From Methylobacterium frigidaeris (GTDB lineage Bacteria; Pseudomonadota; Alphaproteobacteria; Rhizobiales; Beijerinckiaceae), in the NCBI RefSeq assembly GCF_022179185.1, contig NZ_BPQJ01000003.1, positions 90,459-154,458 of the forward strand: 64,000 nt of DNA, read 5' to 3'. Under the pieces are notes generated by a model. The model was given only the letters and a program-made list of their open reading frames with translations, was not told the origin of the DNA and made no database searches. Each line of letters starts with the position of its first letter. Position 1 is the stretch's first letter. Shown here in pieces: positions 1 to 8,450 of the stretch. Position numbers and translations under genes: made by a program.

Positions 1-55
1 GGTCTGCCCGCCCCCGGCCCCGTCCTGCGGCAGCTCCAAGTCCAAGAAGTGCTGA
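1..55 (+). CDS. Cys/Pro-rich peptide precursor, 3' end only (copy 1)
   Basis: This is the tail of a small gene cut by the window edge. From base 2 it reads VCPPPAPSCGSSKSKKC and stops at TGA 53-55. All 55 bases are identical to 205-259, the end of the complete mini-gene that follows on the same strand. That identity, plus the same frame and stop, shows a recent tandem duplication rather than chance. The upstream part, including any leader, is not visible. I infer it is the first of two precursor peptides served by the exporter genes downstream. I do not recognise a named family. Confidence 0.6.
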   Translation, partial: VCPPPAPSCGSSKSKKC

Positions 56-112
56 TCGTCTCGGCCGCAGCCTGGCCTCGACGACAACACGAACACAGAC
101 AGGAGAGACACC

Positions 113-259
113 ATGAAGAAACTCGACATCGCCACCCTCGGCACCGTCGCCGGCGGCACGATCTGCGCCCCCTGCTGCCCGCCGCCGTGCCCCCCGCCGG
201 CTCCGGTCTGCCCGCCCCCGGCCCCGTCCTGCGGCAGCTCCAAGTCCAAGAAGTGCTGA
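113..259 (+). CDS. Cys/Pro-rich secreted peptide precursor with double-glycine-like leader (copy 2)
   Basis: A 48-residue product preceded by a good ribosome binding site (AGGAGAGACACC before ATG). The first 15 residues, MKKLDIATLGTVAGG, end in Gly-Gly, the classic cut site of C39 leader peptidases. The remaining 33 residues carry seven Cys and eleven Pro in CPPP-type spacing, then a Lys-rich tail ending KSKKC. No signal peptide, transmembrane segment or longer domain is present. The ABC exporter at 2588-4741 has an intact C39 domain, so leader removal during export is a direct prediction. The leader is short for the family and lacks the usual hydrophobic pattern before GG, so processing is inferred. 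The role could be an antimicrobial, a metal-binding peptide or a surface-active lipopeptide; the sequence does not decide. It is easy for gene finders to miss. Confidence 0.65.
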   Translation: MKKLDIATLGTVAGGTICAPCCPPPCPPPAPVCPPPAPSCGSSKSKKC

Positions 260-311
260 GCCGCCACTAGCGGATCCGTGCGGGGCCGTATCTGAGAGGG
301 CCTGAGTTCTG

Positions 312-1256
312 ATGAGTACGACCCCGCACATCCCCTGGACCTACGCGCGCCTGGCGAGCCTGCCGCTGGCTTGGCGCCGGCGCGCCCTGCGCGCCCTCGT
401 TACGGGACGCCGCCTCCTGGCCAGGGACGGGGGCGAACGCTTCGCGGCGACCTTCGAGAGCGTCCTGCGCCTGCCGCGCCGCGAGGCCCTGCGCCTGTCA
501 CGCGCGGCCGCCCACCACGACGTCGCCTCCGAGATCGAGTGGTGCGCCCTGCACAAGCGTCCGGTCGACGCGATCCAGCGCGACATCGAGCGGGTGCAGG
601 TCGCCGATCCGGCGGTGATGGAGCGGATCGCCGCCACCGGCCGGCCGGTGATCCTGGCCCCCCTCCACATGGGTGCCTACGTGCTCTGCCTCGCCACCCT
701 GATGGTGCGCCACTTCCCCGGCCGGCCGATGCTGGTCCTGCGCCAGCGCGACGATATGGGGATGGAGACGGAGGTCATCGAGCGGCTGCGCGAGGTCGAC
801 GTCGACGTGCGCTTCCTGAATGTCAGCCAGCGGGCCGACTTCCTGTCCGCGGTGCGCTTCGCCCAGAAGGGCGCGGTGATCGTGGTGTTCTGCGATCTGG
901 ACCCGTCTTACGGCGCCCCGGCCGAGATGCCGATGTTCGGGCTGCCGTTCCGCTTCGCCTTCGGCACCGACACCCTGGCGCGGCTCACCGGGGCGACCGT
1001 GGTGCCGATCGCCACCACCATGGACGACAACGGCGACACGGTCGGCCTCGGCCAGCCCTTCGAGGTGCGCGGGCAAGCGGCCGAGGAGCGGGCTAAAGGA
1101 GCCGACATCATGCGCCGGCACATCCAGGCCGCGATCGCAGCCCGGCCGGAGCAGTGGCATCTCTGGCCGATGCTCGCCGATTATTTACCCTCGTCCGCCA
1201 GGGTGCAGGACAACTCTCCGGCAGGCGGGGAGACGCCGCACGATCTCGCGGCGTAA
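312..1256 (+). CDS. LpxL-like (lysophospholipid acyltransferase family) acyltransferase
   Basis: A 314-residue protein resembling lauroyl/myristoyl acyltransferases that acylate lipid A, at a typical family length. The conserved block around residues 111-126 (RPVILAPLHMGAYVLC) corresponds to the catalytic HX4(D/E) region. His119 is present, but the position four residues on is Val124 instead of Asp or Glu, so the charge relay is altered. No clear transmembrane anchor is visible. It lies 52 bp after the peptide gene and 21 bp before the HlyD gene on the same strand, so co-transcription is likely. By context it could attach a fatty acyl group to the exported peptide or to a membrane lipid. A plain lipid A role is possible but less favoured by the neighbours and the altered motif. 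Confidence 0.7.
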   Translation: MSTTPHIPWTYARLASLPLAWRRRALRALVTGRRLLARDGGERFAATFESVLRLPRREALRLSRAAAHHDVASEIEWCALHKRPVDAIQRDIERVQVADPAVMERIAATGRPVILAPLHMGAYVLCLATLMVRHFPGRPMLVLRQRDDMGMETEVIERLREVDVDVRFLNVSQRADFLSAVRFAQKGAVIVVFCDLDPSYGAPAEMPMFGLPFRFAFGTDTLARLTGATVVPIATTMDDNGDTVGLGQPFEVRGQAAEERAKGADIMRRHIQAAIAARPEQWHLWPMLADYLPSSARVQDNSPAGGETPHDLAA

Positions 1257-1277
1257 GGTCTCGCGAGCGGATGGTCG

Positions 1278-2555
1278 ATGAGCGAACCCGCGGCGCCTTC
1301 CTCTGGGGAGGCCAGTTTCCAGCGCCGGCGGATCAGCGGCACCGTCCACCTCCAGCACGACCGCGGCAGCGTCTGGATGGCGTTGTTCTTCGGCGCCATC
1401 ATCGTGGTCGTCATCGCCGCCCTGTTCCTCGGCCGGCTCGCCCGCTCCGAGTCGGTGCGCGGCTACGTCTCGGCCGCCTCCGGCCTCACCCGCCTCGACG
1501 CCCAGGCCGCCGGCATCGTCCGGGAGATCACCGTCAGGCAGGGTGACACCGTCACCCGCGGCCAGCGCCTGATGCAGGTGCAATTGCGCGAGCAGACGAC
1601 GGGTGGCGTCTCGACCGTCGGCGCCACCCTGCGCAGCCTGCAGGAGCGGCGCACCAGCCTCGCCGCCGAGGAGGCGCGCCTCTCGGCCTATCTCGCGTCG
1701 ACCCGCGGCGACCGCGACGAGACCGAGCGCAACGTCGCGGCCGTGGTCCGCGCCCTCGACGAGCAGGAGCGCACCCTGAAGGAGGGCCTGGCGCAGCAGG
1801 AGGAGATGGTCGCCCGCGTCGAGGCCTACCTCAAGCAGGGCTACGCCACCCGCGAGACCCTCAACGGCCAGCGCCGCGCCGCCCTCGACTATGCCCGACA
1901 GCTCGCCGAATTGCGCGCCCGCCGGGCCGAGCTGCGGCAGGGCACCTCCGAGCGCCTGCGCGCCCAGCGCACCGGCGACACCGAGAAGGCGGCCCAGCTC
2001 GCCACCACTCGCAACGAGTTGAGCGCCATCGAGGCGCAGATCACCGCGCTCGGCGCCCAGTCGCGCATCGACGTGGTGGCGCCCACCGAAGGCCAGGTCG
2101 CCGGCCTCTACGTCCAGCCCGGCGATTCGGTGACCGCCGACCAGGTGGTGGCGATCCTCGGCGACACCCGGGCCGATCCCCTGATCGTGCTCGAAGTGCC
2201 GGCCCGGGCGATCGGCCTCGCCAAGGTCGGCCAGGAGGTGGTGCTGAAATACGACGCCTTCCCGTTCAAGACTTTCGGCATCGCCAAGGGCACGATCACG
2301 GTGATCTCCGGCACGCCGCTGCGCAACCCGATGCTGGCCTCCGCCGAGGAGGGCGGGGGCGATGCGGCGGCCGCGGCGGCGCGCCAATCGGTCTACCGGG
2401 TCGAGGTGCGGCCCGACTCCCGCACCATGCGCGCCTACGGTGCCGACGAGCCGATCCGCATCGGCTCGACGCTCTCGGCCGACATCGTGGTCGAGCGGCG
2501 GCGACTGATCGACTGGATGCTCGATCCGATCCGGGCCATGCGCGGCCGGGGATGA
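1278..2555 (+). CDS. HlyD-family periplasmic adaptor (membrane-fusion protein)
   Basis: A 425-residue adaptor. Residues about 31-53 form one membrane-spanning segment after a cytoplasmic N-terminus. A first half lipoyl-type domain follows at about 65-102. A long alpha-helical hairpin rich in Glu, Arg and Gln covers about 105-260, and the second lipoyl half begins near 264 (IDVVAPTEGQVAGLYVQPGD). A beta-barrel domain ends the protein. This layout is that of adaptors that join an inner-membrane ABC exporter to a TolC-type outer-membrane channel. No outer-membrane channel is encoded here, so one from elsewhere is presumably used. It sits 32 bp before the C39 exporter and is almost surely its partner. 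Confidence 0.88.
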   Translation: MSEPAAPSSGEASFQRRRISGTVHLQHDRGSVWMALFFGAIIVVVIAALFLGRLARSESVRGYVSAASGLTRLDAQAAGIVREITVRQGDTVTRGQRLMQVQLREQTTGGVSTVGATLRSLQERRTSLAAEEARLSAYLASTRGDRDETERNVAAVVRALDEQERTLKEGLAQQEEMVARVEAYLKQGYATRETLNGQRRAALDYARQLAELRARRAELRQGTSERLRAQRTGDTEKAAQLATTRNELSAIEAQITALGAQSRIDVVAPTEGQVAGLYVQPGDSVTADQVVAILGDTRADPLIVLEVPARAIGLAKVGQEVVLKYDAFPFKTFGIAKGTITVISGTPLRNPMLASAEEGGGDAAAAAARQSVYRVEVRPDSRTMRAYGADEPIRIGSTLSADIVVERRRLIDWMLDPIRAMRGRG

Positions 2556-2587
2556 GCGGCCGAGGATGAGCGGCAAGGAATGATCCG

Positions 2588-4741
2588 ATGACCGACTGGC
2601 TCAAGCGCGCGCTCAGCAAGCGGCGGCGGGTGCGCTCGATCCTGCAGAACGAGGCCAACGAGTGCGGGCTCGCCGCCCTCGCGATGGTGGCGAACTATCA
2701 CCGCCACGACATCGACCTCGCCTACCTGCGGGCGCTGTTCCCGCTCTCGCGCAACGGCATGACGCTTGCCAGCATCGTGGCGCTCGCCGACAGCCTCGAC
2801 CTCGACGCCAGCGGCTACGCCCTCGACGGCGTGACCGAGCTGGAGCAGGTGGCGTTGCCGGCGATCCTGCACTGGCGCGGCAACCACTTCGTGGTGCTGG
2901 AGACGATCGCACGCGGCAGGTATCACGTCCACGATCCCGAATTCGGCCTGCGCATCTACGAGCGGGCCGATGTCGAGCGGCTGTTCGGCGGCGTCGTGCT
3001 CGAATTCGCCCCCCGGATGGATTTCCGGGCGATCAAGGTCGGCGACCGGCTCAAGCTGTTCGACATCCTGCGCAGCGCCCGGGGCCTCGGCGGCACGGTG
3101 TGGCAGATCACGCTCGTGTCGGTGGCGATCTCGCTGCTGGGCCTCACCACCCCGGTGCTGCTCCAGATCGCGCTCGACGTGGTGATCCCGCAGGTCGACC
3201 TCGACCTGATGCAGATGCTGGCCGCCGGTCTGATCCTGATGATGCTGTTCGAGGCGTTCGGACAGTGGCTGCGCGGCTACATCGCCTTGCGCGCCTCGAC
3301 GCTGCTGCAACTCCAGTTCACCCGCAACGTCGTCGGCCACGCCCTGCGGCTGCCGCTGAGCTACTTCGAGTTGCGCCATCCGGGCGATTTCGTCACCCGG
3401 ATCCAGTCGATCGATACGATCCGGACCTTCATGGTCGGGGGCTTGGTCACGTCCTTCGCCGATATCGGTACGTCGTTCCTGCTCGTCGGGCTGATGTACT
3501 ATTACTCGCCCGTGATGGCGTCGATCACGCTGGCGACGCTCGCCGCCGTGCTGGCGATGCGCTTCGTCACCTTCCCGACGCTGGACCGCGCCACCGCCGG
3601 CTCGCTCGAGGCCCGCTCGCAGGAGCAGGCGAGCCTGATCGACGGGCTGCAGCGCATCGGCAGCCTGAAGGCGCATAACAGCACCGAACTCTTCGCCATG
3701 AACTGGTTCGAGAGCTTCGCGCGCTTCGCCAATCTCGATTTCCGGGCGAAGAAGGCCGGGCTCGATGCCGAGTTCCTGATGCACGTCGTCATCGCGATCA
3801 GCACCGTGGCAACCTTGTATCTCGGCATCACCGGCGTCATCAAGAACACGCTGACGATCGGCACGCTCTACGCCTTCATCGCGCTGCGCACCGACTTCTT
3901 CGACCGCGTGAACCACCTCACCTCGAGCCTGCTCCAGCTCGCCGCCCTCAAGGTCCACGTCGCGCGCCTCGACGACGTGATCGGCCAGGCGCCGGAGGAG
4001 GGCCTGCACGAGGCGACCTTCCACCGGGCGATCCGCAAGGAGGTCCGGGTCGAGGACGTCACCATCCGGTTCGGCCGGGGCGACGAGCCGATCCTCACCG
4101 GCGCCTCCCTGACCATCGATGTCGGCCGCTGCGAGACCATCGCGATCGTCGGCGCCTCTGGCTCGGGCAAGTCCTCGCTGATGCGGATCCTCGCGAGCCT
4201 CACCGAGCCCGCCGCCGGCTCCGTCACGATCGACGGCGCCCCCTTGAGCCAGTTCGGCAAGCGCGAGTACCGGGCCAATCTCGGCGTCGTCTTCGCCGAT
4301 GACGGGCTCTTCGCCGGCACGGTGGCCGACAACCTGTCGCTGTTCGATCCCGCCGTGTCCCACGCCGAGATGGAGGCGGCCCTGATCCGGGTCTCGCTCC
4401 GAGAGGAGATCGAGCGGTTGCCGCAGGGCTACGCCACCCATGTCTCGGAGGAGGGGAGCGTGCTCTCCACCGGCCAGCGCCGCCGCCTGCTGCTCGCCCG
4501 CGCCCTCTGTCGCCGGCCGCGGCTGATGCTCCTCGACGAGGTGACGGCGAACCTCGACCCGGCGACCGAGACTGCGCTCGTCGAGAGCCTGAAGGGCGTG
4601 AAGGCCGCCAAGGTCTTCATCACCCACAGCGAGCGCCTGCTCGACCAGGTCGACCGCGTCTTCCGCATCGAGAACGGCCGCCTCACCGAGGATCCGCGCC
4701 CGCCGGCGAAGCCCGGGGCGCCGGTGCCGGAGGCGGCGTGA
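2588..4741 (+). CDS. Peptidase-containing ABC exporter (C39 leader peptidase, permease and ATPase)
   Basis: A 717-residue bacteriocin-type exporter. The N-terminal C39 domain (about 15-135) shows oxyanion Gln20, nucleophile Cys26 in NEANECGLAAL, His100 in RGNHFVVL and Asp116 in HDPEFG, so the protease looks active. A six-helix permease spans about 155-440. The ATPase has Walker A GASGSGKSS near 522, a signature read as LSTGQRRR near 625 (first Gly of SGGQ replaced by Thr), and Walker B LMLLDEVTANLD near 646. Such proteins cut double-Gly leaders and export the core peptide across the inner membrane. With the HlyD protein it would form a type I-like secretion route for the Cys/Pro-rich peptides upstream. 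Confidence 0.92.
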   Translation: MTDWLKRALSKRRRVRSILQNEANECGLAALAMVANYHRHDIDLAYLRALFPLSRNGMTLASIVALADSLDLDASGYALDGVTELEQVALPAILHWRGNHFVVLETIARGRYHVHDPEFGLRIYERADVERLFGGVVLEFAPRMDFRAIKVGDRLKLFDILRSARGLGGTVWQITLVSVAISLLGLTTPVLLQIALDVVIPQVDLDLMQMLAAGLILMMLFEAFGQWLRGYIALRASTLLQLQFTRNVVGHALRLPLSYFELRHPGDFVTRIQSIDTIRTFMVGGLVTSFADIGTSFLLVGLMYYYSPVMASITLATLAAVLAMRFVTFPTLDRATAGSLEARSQEQASLIDGLQRIGSLKAHNSTELFAMNWFESFARFANLDFRAKKAGLDAEFLMHVVIAISTVATLYLGITGVIKNTLTIGTLYAFIALRTDFFDRVNHLTSSLLQLAALKVHVARLDDVIGQAPEEGLHEATFHRAIRKEVRVEDVTIRFGRGDEPILTGASLTIDVGRCETIAIVGASGSGKSSLMRILASLTEPAAGSVTIDGAPLSQFGKREYRANLGVVFADDGLFAGTVADNLSLFDPAVSHAEMEAALIRVSLREEIERLPQGYATHVSEEGSVLSTGQRRRLLLARALCRRPRLMLLDEVTANLDPATETALVESLKGVKAAKVFITHSERLLDQVDRVFRIENGRLTEDPRPPAKPGAPVPEAA

Positions 4742-4812
4742 GCGCCGCTCCTCGGCAGAAGACGGACGATGAAGCAAGAAGTTGTTTTGTTTTCCCCGTC
4801 GGCACTGACACG

Positions 4813-4961
4813 CACCCTGTCATTCCGGTGCCGCGCAGCGGAGCCCGGAATCCAGAACCGCAGATGGTTCAGGAAAGAGCGGATAGTGTGCCGCTTTATC
4901 CTGTGCCGACCTAAGCGTCTGGATTCCAGGCTCCGCTGCGTGGCCCCGGAATGACAGGGTG
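4813..4961. repeat. Imperfect palindromic intergenic element with 44-bp arms
   Basis: The arms 4813-4856 and 4918-4961 are inverted copies of each other. The outermost 16 bp (CACCCTGTCATTCCGG) are perfect, with only a few mismatches inside, around a 61-bp centre. It contains no credible gene and follows the exporter operon. Elements containing CATTCCGG and GCGCAGCGGAGCC are common dispersed intergenic repeats in this bacterial order, to my knowledge. It could also act as a transcriptional barrier after the operon. It is the only copy in this window. Confidence 0.7.
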
Positions 4962-5033
4962 GGTGTCGACTGCATCGAGAGTACGACGACGCTTGAGACG
5001 CCGCGAACGCCGTCGTCCGCAGCGCCACGCCGC

Positions 5034-5390
5034 TCAGACCGGACGCTGCAGCTTGCAGCTGTCGATGGCGCCGAGCGCCTTGGCGCGGGCCGAATCGTTG
5101 AAGTAGCCGGTGGTGCGGTAGGACTCGATCTCGGATGCGTTCAGGGCGCGCAGGGTCGTGCGGGCGTAGCAGCCGCAGGGGCGCTCGAAGCTGGTCTCGG
5201 CGGTGTTCTGCATCCTGGCCTGGACGACGGCGCAGGCGCGGCGCACCCGGGTCTCGAGCTCCGACGTCGGCGCGGTGCGCAGGGACGGATCGGGCTGGTA
5301 GGCCTCGAGCTGCGACGAGGACGCGCCGGCGAGAGCCGCAGTGGCGCCGAGCGCGAGGAGACCGGCGGCGAGGAAGGTGCGGAGACGCAT
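5034..5390 (-). CDS. Small exported protein of unknown function, Cys-containing
   Basis: A 118-residue product. I chose the ATG at 5390 because it directly precedes a clear Sec signal peptide (MRLRTFLAAGLLALGATAALA), whereas a longer reading would bury that peptide. The mature part is about 97 residues, mostly helical, with cysteines in RACAVV, PCGCYARTT and SCKLQRPV, which suggests periplasmic disulfides. No catalytic motif or known domain is recognised. It lies beside and on the same strand as the oxidoreductase at 5503-7593, which ends upstream of it, but nothing in the sequence ties them functionally. Confidence 0.65.
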   Translation of the reverse strand: MRLRTFLAAGLLALGATAALAGASSSQLEAYQPDPSLRTAPTSELETRVRRACAVVQARMQNTAETSFERPCGCYARTTLRALNASEIESYRTTGYFNDSARAKALGAIDSCKLQRPV

Positions 5391-5502
5391 GGCAATGAGG
5401 TCCGTTGGGCTGCTTGTCGTCAAGCTCGACCGTTGGACGCCGAAACTCCCCGCCCGCACAAGGGCGGGCGGGCCACACCGAGGATGAAAGACGCGGCGAC
5501 TG

Positions 5503-7593
5503 CTACTGCGGCAGGGCCGCGATGGCGACCCGGTTGTCGTGGAAGGCGGCGCCGCCGAACGGGGCCGGGGCGTCGGCCCCCGTCAGGGTGTTGATGCCGC
5601 GCCCGTCCGGATAGGCATCGTTGGGCCAGATCGACTCGGCGATCAGCACGCCGCGACGCAGGCCGGAGAACAACGTCGCCCGCAAGGTCACGGCGCCGCG
5701 CTCGTTGGAGAGGCGCACCCAGGCCCCTTCTCCGATCCCGAGCGGCCCGGCATCCTCCGGGTGGATCATCACCGTCGGGTGGCGCTCCTTGGCGAGCGAG
5801 GTCGGGGTCTCGGTGAAGCTCGAATTGAGGAAGTTGCGCGCGGGACTGGTGGCGAGGCGGAAGGGATGGTCGATCGTCGCGCCCATCAGCGGCGCGTCCC
5901 AATGGTCGGGGAGCGGTGGCATCGCCGGCCCGCGCGGCCCGTCCTGCGCCACCGGCACCTTGCTCCAGTCCGGCCGGAAGCGGAAGAGCCGGTCCGGATA
6001 GGCGAAGCCGTCGAGGAAGTGGGCCCGCTCGAAGACGGGCTGCACGTCGAGGAAGCCGTCCTCCTCCAGCTCCGCCAGGCTGCCGCGGCGCGAGGCCTTG
6101 AGGGTGGCGTCGATCAGCTCGCGCGGGCTCATGGCGAAGCCCGGATGCTCGGCGCCGAGGCGCTGGCCCAAGGCCACGATCACCTCGTGGTTCGAGCGGC
6201 ACAGGGACGGCGGCTCGATCCGCTTGAGGCCGAGCTGGATGTGCTGCTGGCCGCCGCCGGTATAGAGGTCGTCGTGCTCCAGGAACATCGTGGCGGGCAG
6301 GACGAGATCGGCCATCCGGGCGGTCTCGGTCATGAACTGCTCGTGGACGCAGACGAACAGGTCGTCGCGGGCGAATCCCCGCTTCACCAGTTCCTGCTCG
6401 GGGGCGACCGAGACCGGATTGGTGTTCTGGATCAGCATCGCGGTCACCGGCGGGCCGTGGCGCAGTGCTTCCGGGTCCCCGGTGAGCACCCGGCCGATCT
6501 GCGACTGGTCGAGCATGCGGGTGCCGGGGCGGACGACGTCGAGCCCCTCGATCAGGCGCTTGTTGAGGCCGAACACCCCGCTGTTCGAGTGGAAGGCGCC
6601 GCCGCCGCGGTGCTGCCAGGCGCCGGTGACGGCCGGGATGCAGAGCGCGGCGTGCATGTTGGCGGCGCCGTTGCGGCTGCGGGCGAAACCGTAGCCGAGG
6701 CGGAAGAACGTGTTCCTGGTACGCCCGACGAGGTGGGCGAAGCGCTCGATCTCCTCCACCGTGAGCCCGGTGATGGCGGCGGCCCAGGCCGGATCGCGGC
6801 TCTTCAGGTGGTCCTCCAGCGCCTCCGGACAGTCGGTGTAGCGGGCCATGTAATCGCGATCGGCGAGGCCGTCGCGAAACAGCACGTGCATCACCGCGCA
6901 GGCGAGCGCCCCGTCGGTGCCCGGCCGCAGCAGCAGCGCGAGATCCGCTTGGCGCATGGTCGGGTTGTCGTAGATGTCGACGACGACCACTGTGGCGCCC
7001 CGGGTCTTGCGGGCGGCCTGGACGTGGGTCATCAGATTGACCTGGGTGTGCACCGGGTTGGTGCCCCAGATCACCACGCAGTCGCTCTCGGCGATCTCGC
7101 GCGGATCGACCCCGCCGAGGCGGCCGGTGCCGGCGATGTAGCCCGACCAGGCGAGCGTGGTGCAGATGGTCGAGAACTGGCCCGAATAGCCCTTGGCGTG
7201 GCGCAGGCGGTTGATGCCGTCGCGCATCACCAGCCCCATCGTGCCGGCATAGTAGTAGGGCCACACAGCTTCCGGCCCGTGCGCGGCCTCCGCCGCCCGG
7301 AACGCCTCGGCCACGCGGTCCAGCGCCTCGTCCCAGCCGATCGGCGCGAACTCCCCCGAGCCCTTCGGGCCGGTGCGGATGAGGGGCTGCATCAGCCGGT
7401 CGGGATGGTGGATGCGCTCGGCGTAGCGGGCGACCTTGGCGCAGACGACGCCCGCCGTGTAGCTGTGGCGCGGACTGCCGCGCACCCGGCCGATCGTGGC
7501 GCCGTCGATCACCTCGACCTCGAGGGCGCAGACCGACGGGCAGTCGTGCGGGCAGGTGGAGGTCGTCCGCTCGATCCGTGGCTGCGCCGTCAC
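5503..7593 (-). CDS. Molybdopterin-dependent oxidoreductase with [4Fe-4S] cluster
   Basis: A 696-residue protein of the DMSO-reductase superfamily. An N-terminal cluster motif CPHDCPSVC (residues 14-22), with a fourth Cys in GVVCAKVARYAERIHHPDRL, holds [4Fe-4S]. Molybdopterin-binding stretches include WGTNPVHTQVN and a C-terminal dinucleotide-binding domain (about 580-690) with ATSPARNFLNSSF and ESIWPNDAYPDGRGIN. No twin-arginine signal is seen, so it is probably cytoplasmic. The subgroup is close to assimilatory, formate-dehydrogenase-like or biotin-sulfoxide-like enzymes; the substrate cannot be read from sequence. No small subunit, electron-transfer partner or cofactor gene adjoins it. The next gene upstream on the same strand, ndk, is separated by a terminator, so this gene is transcribed on its own. 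Confidence 0.88.
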   Translation of the reverse strand: MTAQPRIERTTSTCPHDCPSVCALEVEVIDGATIGRVRGSPRHSYTAGVVCAKVARYAERIHHPDRLMQPLIRTGPKGSGEFAPIGWDEALDRVAEAFRAAEAAHGPEAVWPYYYAGTMGLVMRDGINRLRHAKGYSGQFSTICTTLAWSGYIAGTGRLGGVDPREIAESDCVVIWGTNPVHTQVNLMTHVQAARKTRGATVVVVDIYDNPTMRQADLALLLRPGTDGALACAVMHVLFRDGLADRDYMARYTDCPEALEDHLKSRDPAWAAAITGLTVEEIERFAHLVGRTRNTFFRLGYGFARSRNGAANMHAALCIPAVTGAWQHRGGGAFHSNSGVFGLNKRLIEGLDVVRPGTRMLDQSQIGRVLTGDPEALRHGPPVTAMLIQNTNPVSVAPEQELVKRGFARDDLFVCVHEQFMTETARMADLVLPATMFLEHDDLYTGGGQQHIQLGLKRIEPPSLCRSNHEVIVALGQRLGAEHPGFAMSPRELIDATLKASRRGSLAELEEDGFLDVQPVFERAHFLDGFAYPDRLFRFRPDWSKVPVAQDGPRGPAMPPLPDHWDAPLMGATIDHPFRLATSPARNFLNSSFTETPTSLAKERHPTVMIHPEDAGPLGIGEGAWVRLSNERGAVTLRATLFSGLRRGVLIAESIWPNDAYPDGRGINTLTGADAPAPFGGAAFHDNRVAIAALPQ

Positions 7594-7611
7594 CGCTTCG
7601 TCCCCCCATCG

Positions 7612-7640
7612 AAAAAACCCCCGCCGCGTGGCGGCGAGGG
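7612..7640 (-). terminator. Rho-independent terminator after ndk
   Basis: On the minus strand a GC-rich hairpin (CCCTCGCCG / CGGCGGGGG, one G-T wobble) is followed directly by six T. It lies 38 bp past the ndk stop and just before the oxidoreductase start, separating the two transcripts. Confidence 0.8.
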
Positions 7641-7677
7641 CTGTCAGCCTATCGGCGTTTTCCGGTCGGGGAAACCG

Positions 7678-8100
7678 TCAGCCGACGATGTCCTTCTCGT
7701 CGAAGAACTGCTTGATCTCGATGCCGGCATTCTCGAGGCTGTCCGAGCCGTGGACGGTGTTCTCGCCGACCGACTTGGCGAACTTCTGGCGGATGGTGCC
7801 CTCGGCGGCCTGCGCCGGGTTGGTGGCGCCCATCACCTCGCGGTACTTGGCGACGGCGTTCTCGCCCTCGAGCACCTGCACCACGACCGGACCCGAGGTC
7901 ATGAACTCGACGAGCTCGCCGTAGAACGGGCGCTCGGCATGGACCTCGTAGAACTTCTTGGCCTGGGCGTCGGACATGCGGATGCGGCGCTGGGCGACGA
8001 TGCGCAGGCCCGCCTCCTCGATCACGGCATTGACCGCGCCGGTGAGGTTCCGGGCGGTGGCATCGGGCTTCAGGATGGAGAAGGTGCGCTCGGTGGCCAT
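7678..8100 (-). CDS. ndk: Nucleoside diphosphate kinase
   Basis: Transfers the gamma phosphate of ATP to nucleoside diphosphates, balancing the NTP and dNTP pools in the cytoplasm. The product is 140 residues, the standard family length, when started at the ATG at 8100 ([18 protein letters not shown]). An upstream extension in frame is rejected on length. The phospho-histidine is His117 in the signature [12 protein letters not shown]. The KPDA motif at residues 11-14 and the [14 protein letters not shown] nucleotide-binding segment are intact. It stands alone with its own terminator downstream. Confidence 0.97.
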   Translation of the reverse strand: MATERTFSILKPDATARNLTGAVNAVIEEAGLRIVAQRRIRMSDAQAKKFYEVHAERPFYGELVEFMTSGPVVVQVLEGENAVAKYREVMGATNPAQAAEGTIRQKFAKSVGENTVHGSDSLENAGIEIKQFFDEKDIVG

Positions 8101-8450
8101 GGGAGGTCCGTCAAGAAAGCGGTGGCGTGGGCGGCGGGATGCCGCGCGGGACCGGACCTCGGGGTCCGGCAGCACCGGGCGCGAACGCCCGCGCGCCGGG
8201 GCCATGGGGACGCCCGGCGCCGGGCTTATAGCGGTGGGCCGTGCGCCCCTCAAGCGTGGGTGCGGCTCGCGCGGCGATTGCGGCTCTGCCGCAACACGGC
8301 CGAAAAATCGCCCCAAAGACCGGGCTCATTGCGCTTCAACGTGACCTTTCGGTTACGCCGCCCGGCCCGAGCCGGGCGGCGACCACCGCCTCTCTCCGCC
8401 GCTCGGGCCCTTGGGCCCGGGAGCGGCGCGAACAGCCAGGAGACTCCTGC
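8101..8450. other. Divergent intergenic region with two strong hairpins
   Basis: 350 bp between divergent ndk and the DUF2147 gene, holding both promoters. No short gene is convincing. Just before the DUF2147 start are a perfect 10-bp stem with loop CCGA (8357-8380) and a second near-perfect stem CCGCTCGGGCCC...GGGCCCGGGAGCGG (about 8399-8425). Both probably fold in the 5' leader of that mRNA. Confidence 0.5.

Noticed and set aside
2435..4777. Very long minus-strand open frame opposite the C39 exporter
   Set aside because: It mirrors a well-supported gene in a GC-rich genome, is rich in Arg, Asp and His in a shadow pattern, and has no domain or ribosome site. The same applies to the long frames opposite selO, tal-pgi, zwf and others.
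4813..4961. Insertion sequence interpretation of the palindrome
   Set aside because: No transposase and only about 150 bp; at most a non-autonomous repeat.
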